Positions 1 to 8,017 of a stretch of 64,000 bases of DNA are shown in pieces. Position numbers and translations under genes: made by a program. Position 1 is the stretch's first letter. Every line of letters starts with the position of its first letter. The stretch is from Burkholderia plantarii. Lineage in GTDB: Bacteria; Pseudomonadota; Gammaproteobacteria; Burkholderiales; Burkholderiaceae. Under the pieces are notes generated by a model. That model was not told where the DNA came from. It ran no database searches and saw only the letters and a program-made list of their open reading frames with translations. The stretch spans positions 930,001-994,000 of the forward strand of contig NZ_CP007213.1 of assembly GCF_001411805.1 (NCBI RefSeq), read 5' to 3'.

Positions 1-2
1 TC

Positions 3-578
3 GTCAACGTGCAGTTCGGCACGCAATACTGTCTCCCCGCGGGCCAGGAAAGCTACAACGGCGACCGCAAGTGGCCGGTCCTGTTCTCGGGCTGGGATGT
101 GCGCGTGCAGGCCGACGACGGCGTGGCGGTGCGACTGTCGACGAACCCGCGGCTGGACGCGGCCGGCATCGGGAAGTCGGCGCAGTTCTTCGGCACGACC
201 GACACCGACCGGCTCAGGCACGTCAAGGCGAACAACGGCGAGTATCTCAACTTCTCGCAGCCGAACGCGATGCGCGTGACGCTGGACAGTAAGCCGCTCG
301 GCTGTATCGTGAGCCTCGATTCCGCGCAGAAGTACTGCCTGCCGGCCGGCCAGCCGGCGGTCGGGCAACTGCCGGCGTGGATCAAGGGGCAGGCCGTGTT
401 CGTGCAGGCCGATCCTGGCGTGGCCGTGCGGCTGTCCGATCGCGCGAATTTCGCCTACAACCGCGTCGCCACGTTCAGCGGGACCGTCGATCACGACAAG
501 CTGCTGAAGGTGCGCGCCGACAACGGCGAGGATCTCGATTTCTCGCGACCGGTGTCGATGGAAGTGATCCAGCACTGA
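3..578 (+). CDS. Duplicated-domain protein, beta/gamma-crystallin-like (5' end outside window)
   Basis: The reading frame is open from the first bases of the window, so the true start lies upstream; a GTG at 9 is only the first possible start seen. The visible 190 or so residues consist of two tandem units of about 85 residues. Each has the pattern YCLPAGQ, then a Trp, then VQAD.GVAVRLS, then F.GT.D.D.L, then NGE.L.FS.P. This spacing resembles beta/gamma-crystallin Greek-key domains, which often bind calcium or stabilise extracellular proteins. The family call is by eye and tentative. A strong rho-independent terminator follows 28 bases after the stop, so this is the last gene of its transcription unit. 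No signal peptide can be judged because the N-terminus is missing. Confidence 0.5.
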   Translation, partial: VNVQFGTQYCLPAGQESYNGDRKWPVLFSGWDVRVQADDGVAVRLSTNPRLDAAGIGKSAQFFGTTDTDRLRHVKANNGEYLNFSQPNAMRVTLDSKPLGCIVSLDSAQKYCLPAGQPAVGQLPAWIKGQAVFVQADPGVAVRLSDRANFAYNRVATFSGTVDHDKLLKVRADNGEDLDFSRPVSMEVIQH

Positions 579-605
579 GCTGACGCGCGCTGAAGCGCGA
601 ACGCG

Positions 606-639
606 CCGGGGCGGGACGGGTTCCCGCCCCGGCTTTTTT
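606..639 (+). terminator. Rho-independent terminator
   Basis: A perfect 11-bp GC-rich stem (606-616 with 622-632) with a 5-base loop is followed by six T (634-639). It sits 28 bases downstream of the stop codon at 578 and would end transcription of the crystallin-like gene. Confidence 0.9.
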
Positions 640-683
640 GTCGTCGCGGGCCGGCTGACCTTGCCTCGTCTACGTACAGCAGA

Positions 684-929
684 TCATGCTGCGATCATCG
701 CGGCCTTGTAGTCGACAGGGGGGCGAAAACCGATCGAGGTATGCAAGCGCTCGCGATGGTAATGGCCCTCGATCCAGTCCACGATATCCAGGCGAGCCGG
801 TGCTCGCGTTTCGTAGCGGACCTCATGGATTCTCTCGACTTTCAGGGTCTTGAAGAGGCTTTCCATCGGGGCGTTGTCTCAAGCATTGGCACGACGACTC
901 ATGGAGATCGTTGCCTTGAATCCGGCGGA
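684..929 (-). pseudogene. IS3-family transposase (OrfB) 3' remnant with nonsense codon
   Basis: On the minus strand this encodes the C-terminal end of an IS3-family DDE transposase. The tell-tale stretches are SMSRRANA, DNAPMESLFKTLK (which carries the catalytic glutamate) and ERLHTSIGFRPPVDY. In the family the residue between ANA and DNAP is tryptophan; here the codon is TGA (complement of 879-881), so the frame is broken. The frame is closed upstream by another stop at 930-932, and the catalytic aspartates are absent. This is a dead relic of a few hundred bases. No terminal inverted repeats could be matched. Confidence 0.85.
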
Positions 930-992
930 TCAGCGTCGCCGGAACGGCCAAGCCGTGGGCATCCGCCGCCCATTTAAAATGCCTTGCAACGA

Positions 993-1032
993 CGAGATAT
1001 GTGAAAATAGCCCACTGATAAAACATATCTCG
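993..1032. repeat. Perfect 10-bp inverted repeat with 20-base loop
   Basis: The arms CGAGATATGT (993-1002) and ACATATCTCG (1023-1032) are exact reverse complements separated by 20 bases. No T-run follows, so it is not a standard terminator. It lies in the 289-base stretch between the IS3 relic and the Rhs gene, which otherwise shows no convincing gene. It could be a regulator binding site, an RNA hairpin in the Rhs leader or a leftover end of a mobile element; the sequence alone does not decide. Confidence 0.6.
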
Positions 1033-1218
1033 CTCCCATTCTGAATTGGGCCGTCTGAATGCCCGTCGATACGGTTCGACCGGGCGGTGTCTTTCGTGAT
1101 GGCCCTCAGGGCAGTCGAGGCTCCGGTATAGCCTTGGTTATATTTTCGGCAAGCCAAGGCGACGGAGCGGTATGTTTGTTTTTGGCGCCGATTAATCGAG
1201 AGTAGATGTCATCTCGCC

Positions 1219-4200
1219 ATGACCTCATCGACTCAGCTTCAACCGAAGCCCACCGACGTCTTCGTCTCGCCGCTCGACGACATTCATCCTGCTGACATCG
1301 ATGCCAACCTGAAGGCGCTCGATCGATGGCTCGTGGATGTCAGCGGGGGCGTGCTCACGTTGGATCGCGTCGAAACCATCGCGCGTAACGCTCCCGTCCT
1401 CGCGAATATCTTCGCTGCGGTCGACCTGGTCGCCGACATCCGCGCGATGATCGACCACGGCGACCGGCGGATCGACCTGTTCGATTGGGTGAATCTCGGA
1501 CTGGACCTGATCGGCGTGATCCCGATTCCGATGGGGACCGCTCAGGTCCGCATGGGCGCGCGGCCCATGCTCAAGCTGCTTCGCGAGGAAATCGCGAAGA
1601 ACGGCAAGGCCATGGGCGACGCCGCGATGCAGATGGTGCGCGATGGCATCATCACCGCGATCGTCGCCAGCCTGCAGGCGCGCTACGCCGGTGAAATCGA
1701 GACGTTCCTGACCGCGCTGCGCGCCGAGTTGGCTTCCGTGCTGAATGCCGCCGCCGACTATGTCGGCGAGGTGATGAACGGCCTGGCCGACCTGTTCGCA
1801 CACGCGGCCGGCGAACCCTTGGACTACGGCAAGGACATCGACCAGGCTGGCGAGCACCTGAGTGCGGCCGGGCGCAACGTCCTCTACAAACCGGGTGAAG
1901 CGTTCGACAACATCGGGGCGCTGTTTTACGACGCGGCCAGGGTGGTCGGGAAGGGGACGGTCAACACCGCGACGTCCGTAGCGAAGTACATCGACTCGGA
2001 TGCAAGCGCGAAGCTCATGAGCGTCGCCAGTTCGCTGCGGCGGAAGGTGCCAACCGTGCAACAGGCGGTGCGTGGCCTCGATGGCAACGAAGTGGGCAAG
2101 ATCGGTTGGCTGATCCTCGTGTGCGAGGAAGGCGTGATGCGCTGGCGCAAGGCCCATCCCACGCCGCAGGCGGTAGGCGTCCCGTCGAAGGGTACGACGA
2201 AAGCGGAGGAACGGCGCGGACAGGGGCCGACCGAGACGCTCGGCGCGACGGCGCCGGCGAAACATCCCGGGCCGAATTGCTGCAATTCGACCGGGCCGGT
2301 GCCCACGCCTGCCGCCAGTTCGCCGGGCTCGATCGGCTATGCCTTGGGCGACGAGCGGATCGACCACGACGATTTCGTGATCGACGGGCCGCTGCCGATT
2401 GCCTGGACACGAACCTACCGCTCGTTCTTCGATGCGAACGACGAGCAGGGCGAGATCGGGCCGCGGTGGGTCACGCCGTACACGGTGCGCTTCGACGTGC
2501 AGGCGACGAAGCTCGTCTATCACGACTCGGAAGGCCGCAGCCTCGATTACCCCTTGCTGGCAGTGGGCGGCGCCCACGATGACCGCGCCGAAAACCTGAC
2601 GTTGCTGCGCGTCGATGAAACCTGGATAACGCTGACTCGTGGCCACGACGTGCTCGAGGCGTATGAGCGCCATGGCGACCGATATCGCCTCGCCTTCATC
2701 AAGGATCGGGCAGGCAATCAGGTCACGGCCGAATACGATGGGGCGGGGCGCCTCCACCGCCTGCTCGTGCCGCATCGACAGGTCGCGTTCAAACACGACG
2801 CTCGTGGGCGAATCGCCGAGGTATTCGAGCACGACGCGGATGGCGAGCGCGTCGGGCGGCTCGCGGCATACGAGTATGACGCCGCGGGCGATCTGGTTGC
2901 GGCCAGCGACCGGTACGGCAATCGACGTGACTATCGGTACCGTCACCACCTGCTGACGCGCTATACCGACCGCACCGGGCGCGGCATGAACCTGGAATGG
3001 GACGGGACGGATCCGAAAGCGCGCTGCGTGCGCGAGTACCGGGACGACGGCAGCGACGAGGTTCGGCTCGCCTGGCACCCGAGCTTCCGGATGGTCGCGA
3101 TCACTGACGCGCTCGGGGAGGTCACCCGACACTACTACACCATCAAGGGCTATTCGTTCCGGGTCATTCACCCGGACGGCAGCGAGGAGTGGCTCTATCG
3201 CGACCGCAACGACAAGCTGGTGCAGTACATCCATCGCGACGGCGGCACCGAGTTCTTCGACTACGACGCTCGCGGCAACCTGACCCGTCATCAGCGCGTG
3301 GACGGCTCGGTAATCGAGATGGCCTACGATCAACAGGACCAGTTGGTCCAGACGATCGACCCGCACGGCCATGCCTGGGCTCAGGAATACGACGCCGCCG
3401 GCAATGTCGTTCTGGCGAGAGATCCGCTTGGGCACGAGACGAAGTACCAGTACAACGGCCAAGGGCTCCCGACAGCGGTGATCGACGCGAAGGGCGGGAA
3501 GAAGTCGCTCGAGTACGACGAGAGCGGCCGCCTGCTGTCGTTCCGGGACTGCTCGGGGAAGACGACGCACTGGACCTACGATGCGGCCGGCCGGCTCGTG
3601 GAGATGCGAGATCCGGCCGGCACTACGACAAGCTACCGGTACGGCGCAAACGGGCAGCTGGAGGAGATCGTGTCGCCCGCTGGCGCCGAGCGCATTCAGC
3701 ACGACGCGGAGGGCCGGCTTCTCGCCGCCACCGATCCCCTGCAGCGCACGACCCGCTACGCCTATGACGCAGGCGGGCGTGTCATCACGCGCGTTGACGC
3801 GCTCGGCCAGCGCCTCGCCTACGGCTACGATCGCCTGGGCCGCCTGGTGCGGCTGACCGATGCGAACGATGCGCCCTACACGTTCCGCTACGATCCGGCC
3901 GGCCAGCTGGCCGAGGAGACGGAATTCGACGGGAAGACGCGCCTGTATCGGTACGACGAGGCGAGCGGCCGTATGGCGTCAATCGACGACGCGGGGCGCG
4001 TCACCGAACTCGGACAGGACCGCGGCGGGCGGATCTCGCGGCGCAGCTGCGGCGATGACACCGAACAGTACGCCTACGACGCGAGCGGCCGCTTGGTCGA
4101 GGCCAGCAACCGGTATAGCCGGATCCAGCGCTTCTTCGACCCGGTCGGCAACCTCGTTCGCGAGCATCACGCCTACGACGTGTTCGGCGTGAAGCGCAGC

Positions 4201-5850
4201 TTTGTGTGGCACCACGGCTACGACGAACTCGGTAACCGCATCAGAACGGTTCGGCCCGATGGTCACGTGGTGGACTGGCTGCGCTACGGTTCCGGGCACG
4301 TCCACGGGATGCTCGTCGACGGCGAGGAGCAACTGCAGCTCGAGCGCGATGATCTGCACCGGGAGGTGAAGCGCACGCTGTCGAGCCGAATCCAGCAGCT
4401 CACGGCCTACGATCCGGCCGGCCGCCTGGCGCGCCAGACGGTCCAGCGCCATCACGCCCCCTGGGCGCTGAGCGCGCGCCGGTACCGTTACGACGCCGCT
4501 GGCCTGCTCACCCAGATCGAGGACAACCGCCGCGGCGCGATCGACTACCGCTACGATCCGGTGGGCCGGCTGATCGAGGCGATTGGGCCTGGCCAGCGCG
4601 AGCGCTTCGCGTTCGACCCGGCCAGCAACATCGTCGATCCCGGCCGGCCGGACACCGCGCGCACGCCGGGAGGCAGCGTCGGCCGCCGCGAGACCACGCT
4701 GCCGGATTCGGTGCCCAAGGTGCTGGGCAACCTGCTCCGGGAGTATGCCGGGACGCATTTCGAGTATGACGTCCAGGGCAACCTGGTCGAGAAGCGCACG
4801 CCGGCCGGCGTTCAGCGGTTCGAATGGGATGGATTCGACCGGATGCGTGCCGCCCACGTGGCGGAGCAGTCACGGCAGGCCGTGGCCACCTATTGCTATG
4901 ACGCCTTCGGCCGACGCATCGCGAAGGAGGTGAACGGCGCGAGAACCGTCTACGGATGGGATGGCGACACGCTTGCCTACGAGTCGGCCGACGAGCGTAG
5001 CACTCACTACCTGTACGAGCCCGAGACGTTTGTGCCGATGGCGCAGTACGCTGCCGCGCCGGTGAACGGAATCGAGACGCCGACCGCCTCGAGCGCCGAC
5101 CGCTACACGCCGGAGGATGATCCGCTGCAGCGCGTGCCGACGGCCGAGGCGGCGGCACATCTGGTGTTCTATCACTGCGATCAGATCGGCACGCCGCTGA
5201 TGATGACGGATGAGGCGGGCGAGCTGGTGTGGGAGGCGAGCTACCGGGCGTGGGGCGAGGCGCGGGAGGTGATCGAGCGGGCGTCGGCCGCGGCCGGCAT
5301 CGACGTCGTGCGGAATCCGCTGCGGTTTCAGGGACAGCAGTTCGATGATGAGACGCAGCTACACTACAACCGGTATCGGTACTACGACCCGCAGGTCGGG
5401 CGCTTCATTAACAAAGACCCAATCGGTCTTGTAGGCGGTGCGAACAATTACCAGTACGCCCCGAACCCGACAGTCTGGATAGACCCACTAGGGCTCGCTC
5501 GCTTCGGGTCGGGAAAAGGAACGCATACCGCGACGGTGACGGTTCAAAGTCCAGGAGGGGCACACCGAAACTGTGGGCGCTTTGAGAGCGGTAATATGAC
5601 GCCCGAAGAACGCGCGCTGGGATTTCCGAAAAGTAGTTTGGCGACTCACACGGAAGCACGCGCCGTCGCGCAAGTTCCACTTGAGCCTGGGGATCACATG
5701 GTAATTGATGGACAATACCCGCCATGCCCCTCCTGCAAAGGCAAGATGAACGCCCGCGCTCTGGAATCTGGCGCGACGATCCAATATAACTGGGAAGAGA
5801 ACGGCATGCCGAAAACTTGGATAGCCAATCCTTCAAAGAGGTGCGAATAA
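1219..5850 (+). CDS. Rhs-repeat polymorphic toxin with C-terminal deaminase-like domain
   Basis: This 1543-residue protein has the full layout of an Rhs contact-dependent toxin. Residues 1-370 form an alanine-rich N-terminal region without a recognisable PAAR domain. A DUF6531-type entry domain follows (about 371-450). Many YD repeats (for example YDAAGNVV, YDASGRLV) then build the Rhs shell, which ends in the core motif RYYDPQVGRFINKDPIGL and the boundary motif DPLGL (1422-1426). The last 117 residues are the variable toxin tip. They contain HTEA (His1477, Glu1479) and PPCPSC (Cys1503, Cys1506), the zinc and catalytic pattern of the cytidine-deaminase superfamily used by many bacterial toxins; the subfamily cannot be named by eye. 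The tip DNA is visibly less GC-rich than the shell, as is usual for swapped tips. An Imm10-like gene begins one base after the stop. No vgrG or other type VI component is in the window, so delivery by that route is inferred. Confidence 0.88.
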   Translation: MTSSTQLQPKPTDVFVSPLDDIHPADIDANLKALDRWLVDVSGGVLTLDRVETIARNAPVLANIFAAVDLVADIRAMIDHGDRRIDLFDWVNLGLDLIGVIPIPMGTAQVRMGARPMLKLLREEIAKNGKAMGDAAMQMVRDGIITAIVASLQARYAGEIETFLTALRAELASVLNAAADYVGEVMNGLADLFAHAAGEPLDYGKDIDQAGEHLSAAGRNVLYKPGEAFDNIGALFYDAARVVGKGTVNTATSVAKYIDSDASAKLMSVASSLRRKVPTVQQAVRGLDGNEVGKIGWLILVCEEGVMRWRKAHPTPQAVGVPSKGTTKAEERRGQGPTETLGATAPAKHPGPNCCNSTGPVPTPAASSPGSIGYALGDERIDHDDFVIDGPLPIAWTRTYRSFFDANDEQGEIGPRWVTPYTVRFDVQATKLVYHDSEGRSLDYPLLAVGGAHDDRAENLTLLRVDETWITLTRGHDVLEAYERHGDRYRLAFIKDRAGNQVTAEYDGAGRLHRLLVPHRQVAFKHDARGRIAEVFEHDADGERVGRLAAYEYDAAGDLVAASDRYGNRRDYRYRHHLLTRYTDRTGRGMNLEWDGTDPKARCVREYRDDGSDEVRLAWHPSFRMVAITDALGEVTRHYYTIKGYSFRVIHPDGSEEWLYRDRNDKLVQYIHRDGGTEFFDYDARGNLTRHQRVDGSVIEMAYDQQDQLVQTIDPHGHAWAQEYDAAGNVVLARDPLGHETKYQYNGQGLPTAVIDAKGGKKSLEYDESGRLLSFRDCSGKTTHWTYDAAGRLVEMRDPAGTTTSYRYGANGQLEEIVSPAGAERIQHDAEGRLLAATDPLQRTTRYAYDAGGRVITRVDALGQRLAYGYDRLGRLVRLTDANDAPYTFRYDPAGQLAEETEFDGKTRLYRYDEASGRMASIDDAGRVTELGQDRGGRISRRSCGDDTEQYAYDASGRLVEASNRYSRIQRFFDPVGNLVREHHAYDVFGVKRSFVWHHGYDELGNRIRTVRPDGHVVDWLRYGSGHVHGMLVDGEEQLQLERDDLHREVKRTLSSRIQQLTAYDPAGRLARQTVQRHHAPWALSARRYRYDAAGLLTQIEDNRRGAIDYRYDPVGRLIEAIGPGQRERFAFDPASNIVDPGRPDTARTPGGSVGRRETTLPDSVPKVLGNLLREYAGTHFEYDVQGNLVEKRTPAGVQRFEWDGFDRMRAAHVAEQSRQAVATYCYDAFGRRIAKEVNGARTVYGWDGDTLAYESADERSTHYLYEPETFVPMAQYAAAPVNGIETPTASSADRYTPEDDPLQRVPTAEAAAHLVFYHCDQIGTPLMMTDEAGELVWEASYRAWGEAREVIERASAAAGIDVVRNPLRFQGQQFDDETQLHYNRYRYYDPQVGRFINKDPIGLVGGANNYQYAPNPTVWIDPLGLARFGSGKGTHTATVTVQSPGGAHRNCGRFESGNMTPEERALGFPKSSLATHTEARAVAQVPLEPGDHMVIDGQYPPCPSCKGKMNARALESGATIQYNWEENGMPKTWIANPSKRCE

Positions 5851-5851
5851 A

Positions 5852-6229
5852 ATGCGATTCGAATTTTCTGCAAGCGAAGTGAATTACACGTTCGAAGACA
5901 CCGTTCATATCCTGGGATTCGCAGCCGACCCAGCAACCGACTATGTGATCTTGCAACGGCCTACTGAAGTAGACGAGCAAGACAAGAGCCTTGGACAGGA
6001 CACTTATTACGTCGAGGTTTGCGCGGACGGTGTTTCTGGATACGGTGGAATTAAGTCCGTCTTGCTTAAAGATCGCACTCTAGACATTGATCTTAATGAA
6101 GGTGTGTCGTGGAGAGACGACCTTTCGGCAATACGTATCCATCTTAGCGGTGATCTGAGCCTTGGCGAATTAGAACGCTGGCTAACTTTCATCTTCGGCA
6201 ACACCAGCACAACAGTCTCTATCGCATAG
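5852..6229 (+). CDS. Imm10-family immunity protein
   Basis: This 125-residue cytoplasmic protein should neutralise the deaminase-like tip of the Rhs toxin. The evidence is its position (ATG one base after the toxin stop) and its resemblance to Imm10 proteins. It starts MRFEFSA, then has DYVILQR, EVDEQDKSLGQDTYY and SGYGGIKSV in the family order. Imm10 proteins are known neighbours of polymorphic toxins. It has no signal peptide or membrane segment, consistent with binding a toxin in the cytoplasm. It is lower in GC than the Rhs shell and must be translated from the same message, probably by coupling. Family assignment is by eye. Confidence 0.8.
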   Translation: MRFEFSASEVNYTFEDTVHILGFAADPATDYVILQRPTEVDEQDKSLGQDTYYVEVCADGVSGYGGIKSVLLKDRTLDIDLNEGVSWRDDLSAIRIHLSGDLSLGELERWLTFIFGNTSTTVSIA

Positions 6230-6314
6230 AGACTATCTGGCTCCCCGGAATGGGAGCCGGCCATCGCGTGTATGCGGCAAAATTACAAGTATTTTGGCTG
6301 TTTAGGAGCTTTCA

Positions 6315-6683
6315 ATGCTAAATAAAGTCAACCTCAGCCAACTTTACGGACTGAGACCACCAGCGGCCCCCGCCGAGATCAGGCAAGCTGAGGCGCAAAG
6401 CGGGACTGACATTCCCGAGTGAGTACGTTGCCCTCCTCCAGGTTACCAACGGGCTGACCACTGCAGGATGTTTGGCGTTACACGAAATTTCGATTCTGCC
6501 AGAACAAAATAAAGAATGCGAAGTTCAAAAATATTTACCTGGCTTTTTCATGATGGGCGACGATAGTGGTGGCCAGGCAATCTTAATCAATCAAGCGGGA
6601 GAAGTATGTGAAGTGGGAATGGGCGTGATGAACATAAAAATTCCTGGAAAAATCGGCAGATTCCATTGAAGATCTGCTGATTA
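6315..6683 (+). pseudogene. SUKH (SMI1/KNR4)-like immunity gene, frameshifted and IS-interrupted
   Basis: The ATG at 6315 has a good ribosome site (AGGAG, 6304-6308). The product begins MLNKVNLSQLYGLRPP and runs through EIRQAEAQSGTDIP, then hits a stop at 6420-6422. One extra C in 6414-6416 explains this, because the next frame continues with SEYVALLQVTNGL and later GDDSGGQAILINQ, the SUKH pattern. A second slip near the A-run at 6636-6640 is likely. The frame ending at 6669 stops abruptly, whereas another frame continues with FLEKSADSIEDLLI directly into the IS5 element at 6684. SUKH proteins are immunity proteins for diverse toxins; this copy cannot make the full product. Confidence 0.7.
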
Positions 6684-7550
6684 AGAATCGCTAACGCAAC
6701 CTAGACATGACGTAACAGAAGTCGTATCGTCTGCGACATGGCAAGACGCAAAATCAGCAACGAGTTGTGGGTGGTGCTGGAACCTCTGATTCCGGAATTC
6801 ACCCCATCGCCCAAGGGCGGACGGCGGCGCACAGTGGACGACCGAGCTGCGCTCAACGGCATCCTGTATGTGCTGCAAACTGGCATCCCGTGGGAAGACC
6901 TTCCGCAGGAACTGGGTTTTGGCAGAGGCATGACGTGCTGGCGACGTCTGCGAGACTGGCAAGCGGCCGGTGTATGGCATCGGCTGCATCTGGCGATGCT
7001 GCGTCGGCTGCGTGAGCACGACCAGATCGATTGGGAGCGCGCCAGCCTCGATGGAGCCAGCGTCTCCAGCCCCCGGGGGGCCAGGAAACCGGCCCCAACC
7101 CGACGGACCGCGGCAAGCTCGGATCGAAACGACACATCGTCGTAGATGCGCGTGGCATCCCGCTGGCTGTCACGATCACGGGAGCCAATCGGCACGATTC
7201 GATGGCATTCGAGTTCACGCTTGATGCCATCCCTGCCGTGGCTGGCCTGACTGGTCAGCCGCGCAAGCGGCCGGCCAAACTGCACGCTGACAAAGGGTAT
7301 GACTTTGCGCGCTGTCGACATTATCTGAGACAGCGCGGCATCAAGGCACGTATCGCGCGTCGTGGCGTCGAAAGTCGCGATCGCCTTGGGCGGCATCGTT
7401 GGGTGGTCGAACGCACGCATGCCTGATTCGCCAGATTCGGAAAGCTCCGGATTCGCTTCGAGCGCCGCCTCGATATTCATACCGCTTTGCTCGTCCTGGC
7501 TGCCGCCATCATCTACTCGAGATTTGTGGATGACTTGTGTTAGCGACTCT
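6684..7550 (+). mobile_element. IS5-family insertion sequence (IS427-like), 867 bp
   Basis: Imperfect terminal inverted repeats of 16 bases, AGAATCGCTAACGCAA (6684-6699) and the complement of 7535-7550, match at 14 positions. They are flanked by TA on both sides (6682-6683 and 7551-7552), a possible 2-base target duplication. The interior holds one transposase gene in two frames. Rejoining the flanks restores a continuous frame from the SUKH-like gene into 7553 onward, which supports insertion inside that gene. Confidence 0.8.
6738..7543 (+). pseudogene. IS5-family (IS427-like) transposase, frameshifted, with nonsense codon
   Basis: The first frame (6738-7145) encodes an N-terminal domain with ELWVVLEPLIPEF, GGRRRTVDDRAALNGILYVL and TGIPWEDLPQELG. 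The second frame carries the rest, with GPNPTDRGKLGSKRH, VDARGIPLAVTITGANRHDS, LHADKGYDF and RHRWVVERTHA. The frame change occurs in the run of C and G at about 7070-7082. Many elements of this group use a programmed shift here. However, the codon after VVERTHA is TGA (7424-7426) where relatives have Trp, and the same frame continues with FARFGKLRIRFERR to the stop at 7541-7543. The product would be truncated just after the catalytic Glu region, so activity is doubtful. Confidence 0.8.
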
Positions 7551-7552
7551 TA

Positions 7553-7693
7553 GAGACGACAACGCACCTTCGGTAAATACTGATTCCCAAACCCTCCAGG
7601 GGTTACCTAGCTCTCCGAGCGGCGCAAGTCCGACTGGAGTTTGGAATATACCTGGCTCGGATGGTTCCTATCGAAATCTTGTTCAGTCGACGT
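7553..7693 (+). other. Displaced coding fragment between two insertion sequences
   Basis: About 47 codons are open (RDDNAPSVNTDSQTL, then GVWNIPGSDGSYRNLVQS) and are joined in frame to the end of the SUKH-like pseudogene when the IS5 element is removed. The frame is cut again at its right end by the IS407-like element. It may be the 3' end of the SUKH gene or part of a further gene; no family is recognised. Confidence 0.4.
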
Positions 7694-7753
7694 CCCCTCG
7701 CCCTTGAGTAGCACGACGCTTTAGAGTCCAATCACGTAGTCAGGAGATTGGGG

Positions 7754-8017
7754 ATGAAGAAACGATTCACCGAAGAGCAGATCATTGGTTTCCTGCGCGA
7801 GGCGGCGGCCGGCTTGCCGATCAAGGAGCTCTGTCGGCAGCATGGCTTTTCCGAGGTAAGCTACTACCTGTGGCGCAGCAAGTTCGGCGGCATGAGCGTG
7901 TCCGACGCGAAGCGCCTGAAAGAACTGGAGGCTGAAAACAACCGGCTGAAGAAGTTGCTCGCGGAATCGATGCTGGAGAACGAAGTCACTCGCGAGGCGC
8001 TGCGAAAAAAGTGGTGA
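7754..8017 (+). CDS. IS407-like transposase OrfA
   Basis: This 87-residue protein is the DNA-binding half of an IS3-family transposase. It begins MKKRFTEEQIIGFLREA and contains a helix-turn-helix (IKELCRQHGFSEVSYYLWR). A C-terminal leucine-rich coiled coil (RLKELEAENNRLKKLLAE) follows, used for multimerisation. ATG 7754 has AGGAG at 7742-7746. The gene is intact, but its partner orfB is not. Near its end lies an A6G run, the usual -1 frameshift site that would fuse it to OrfB. Confidence 0.88.
   Translation: MKKRFTEEQIIGFLREAAAGLPIKELCRQHGFSEVSYYLWRSKFGGMSVSDAKRLKELEAENNRLKKLLAESMLENEVTREALRKKW

Noticed and set aside
1225..3702. Open frame of 825 codons on the minus strand
   Set aside because: Shadow of the Rhs coding region; no recognisable domain and the plus strand encodes clear YD repeats.
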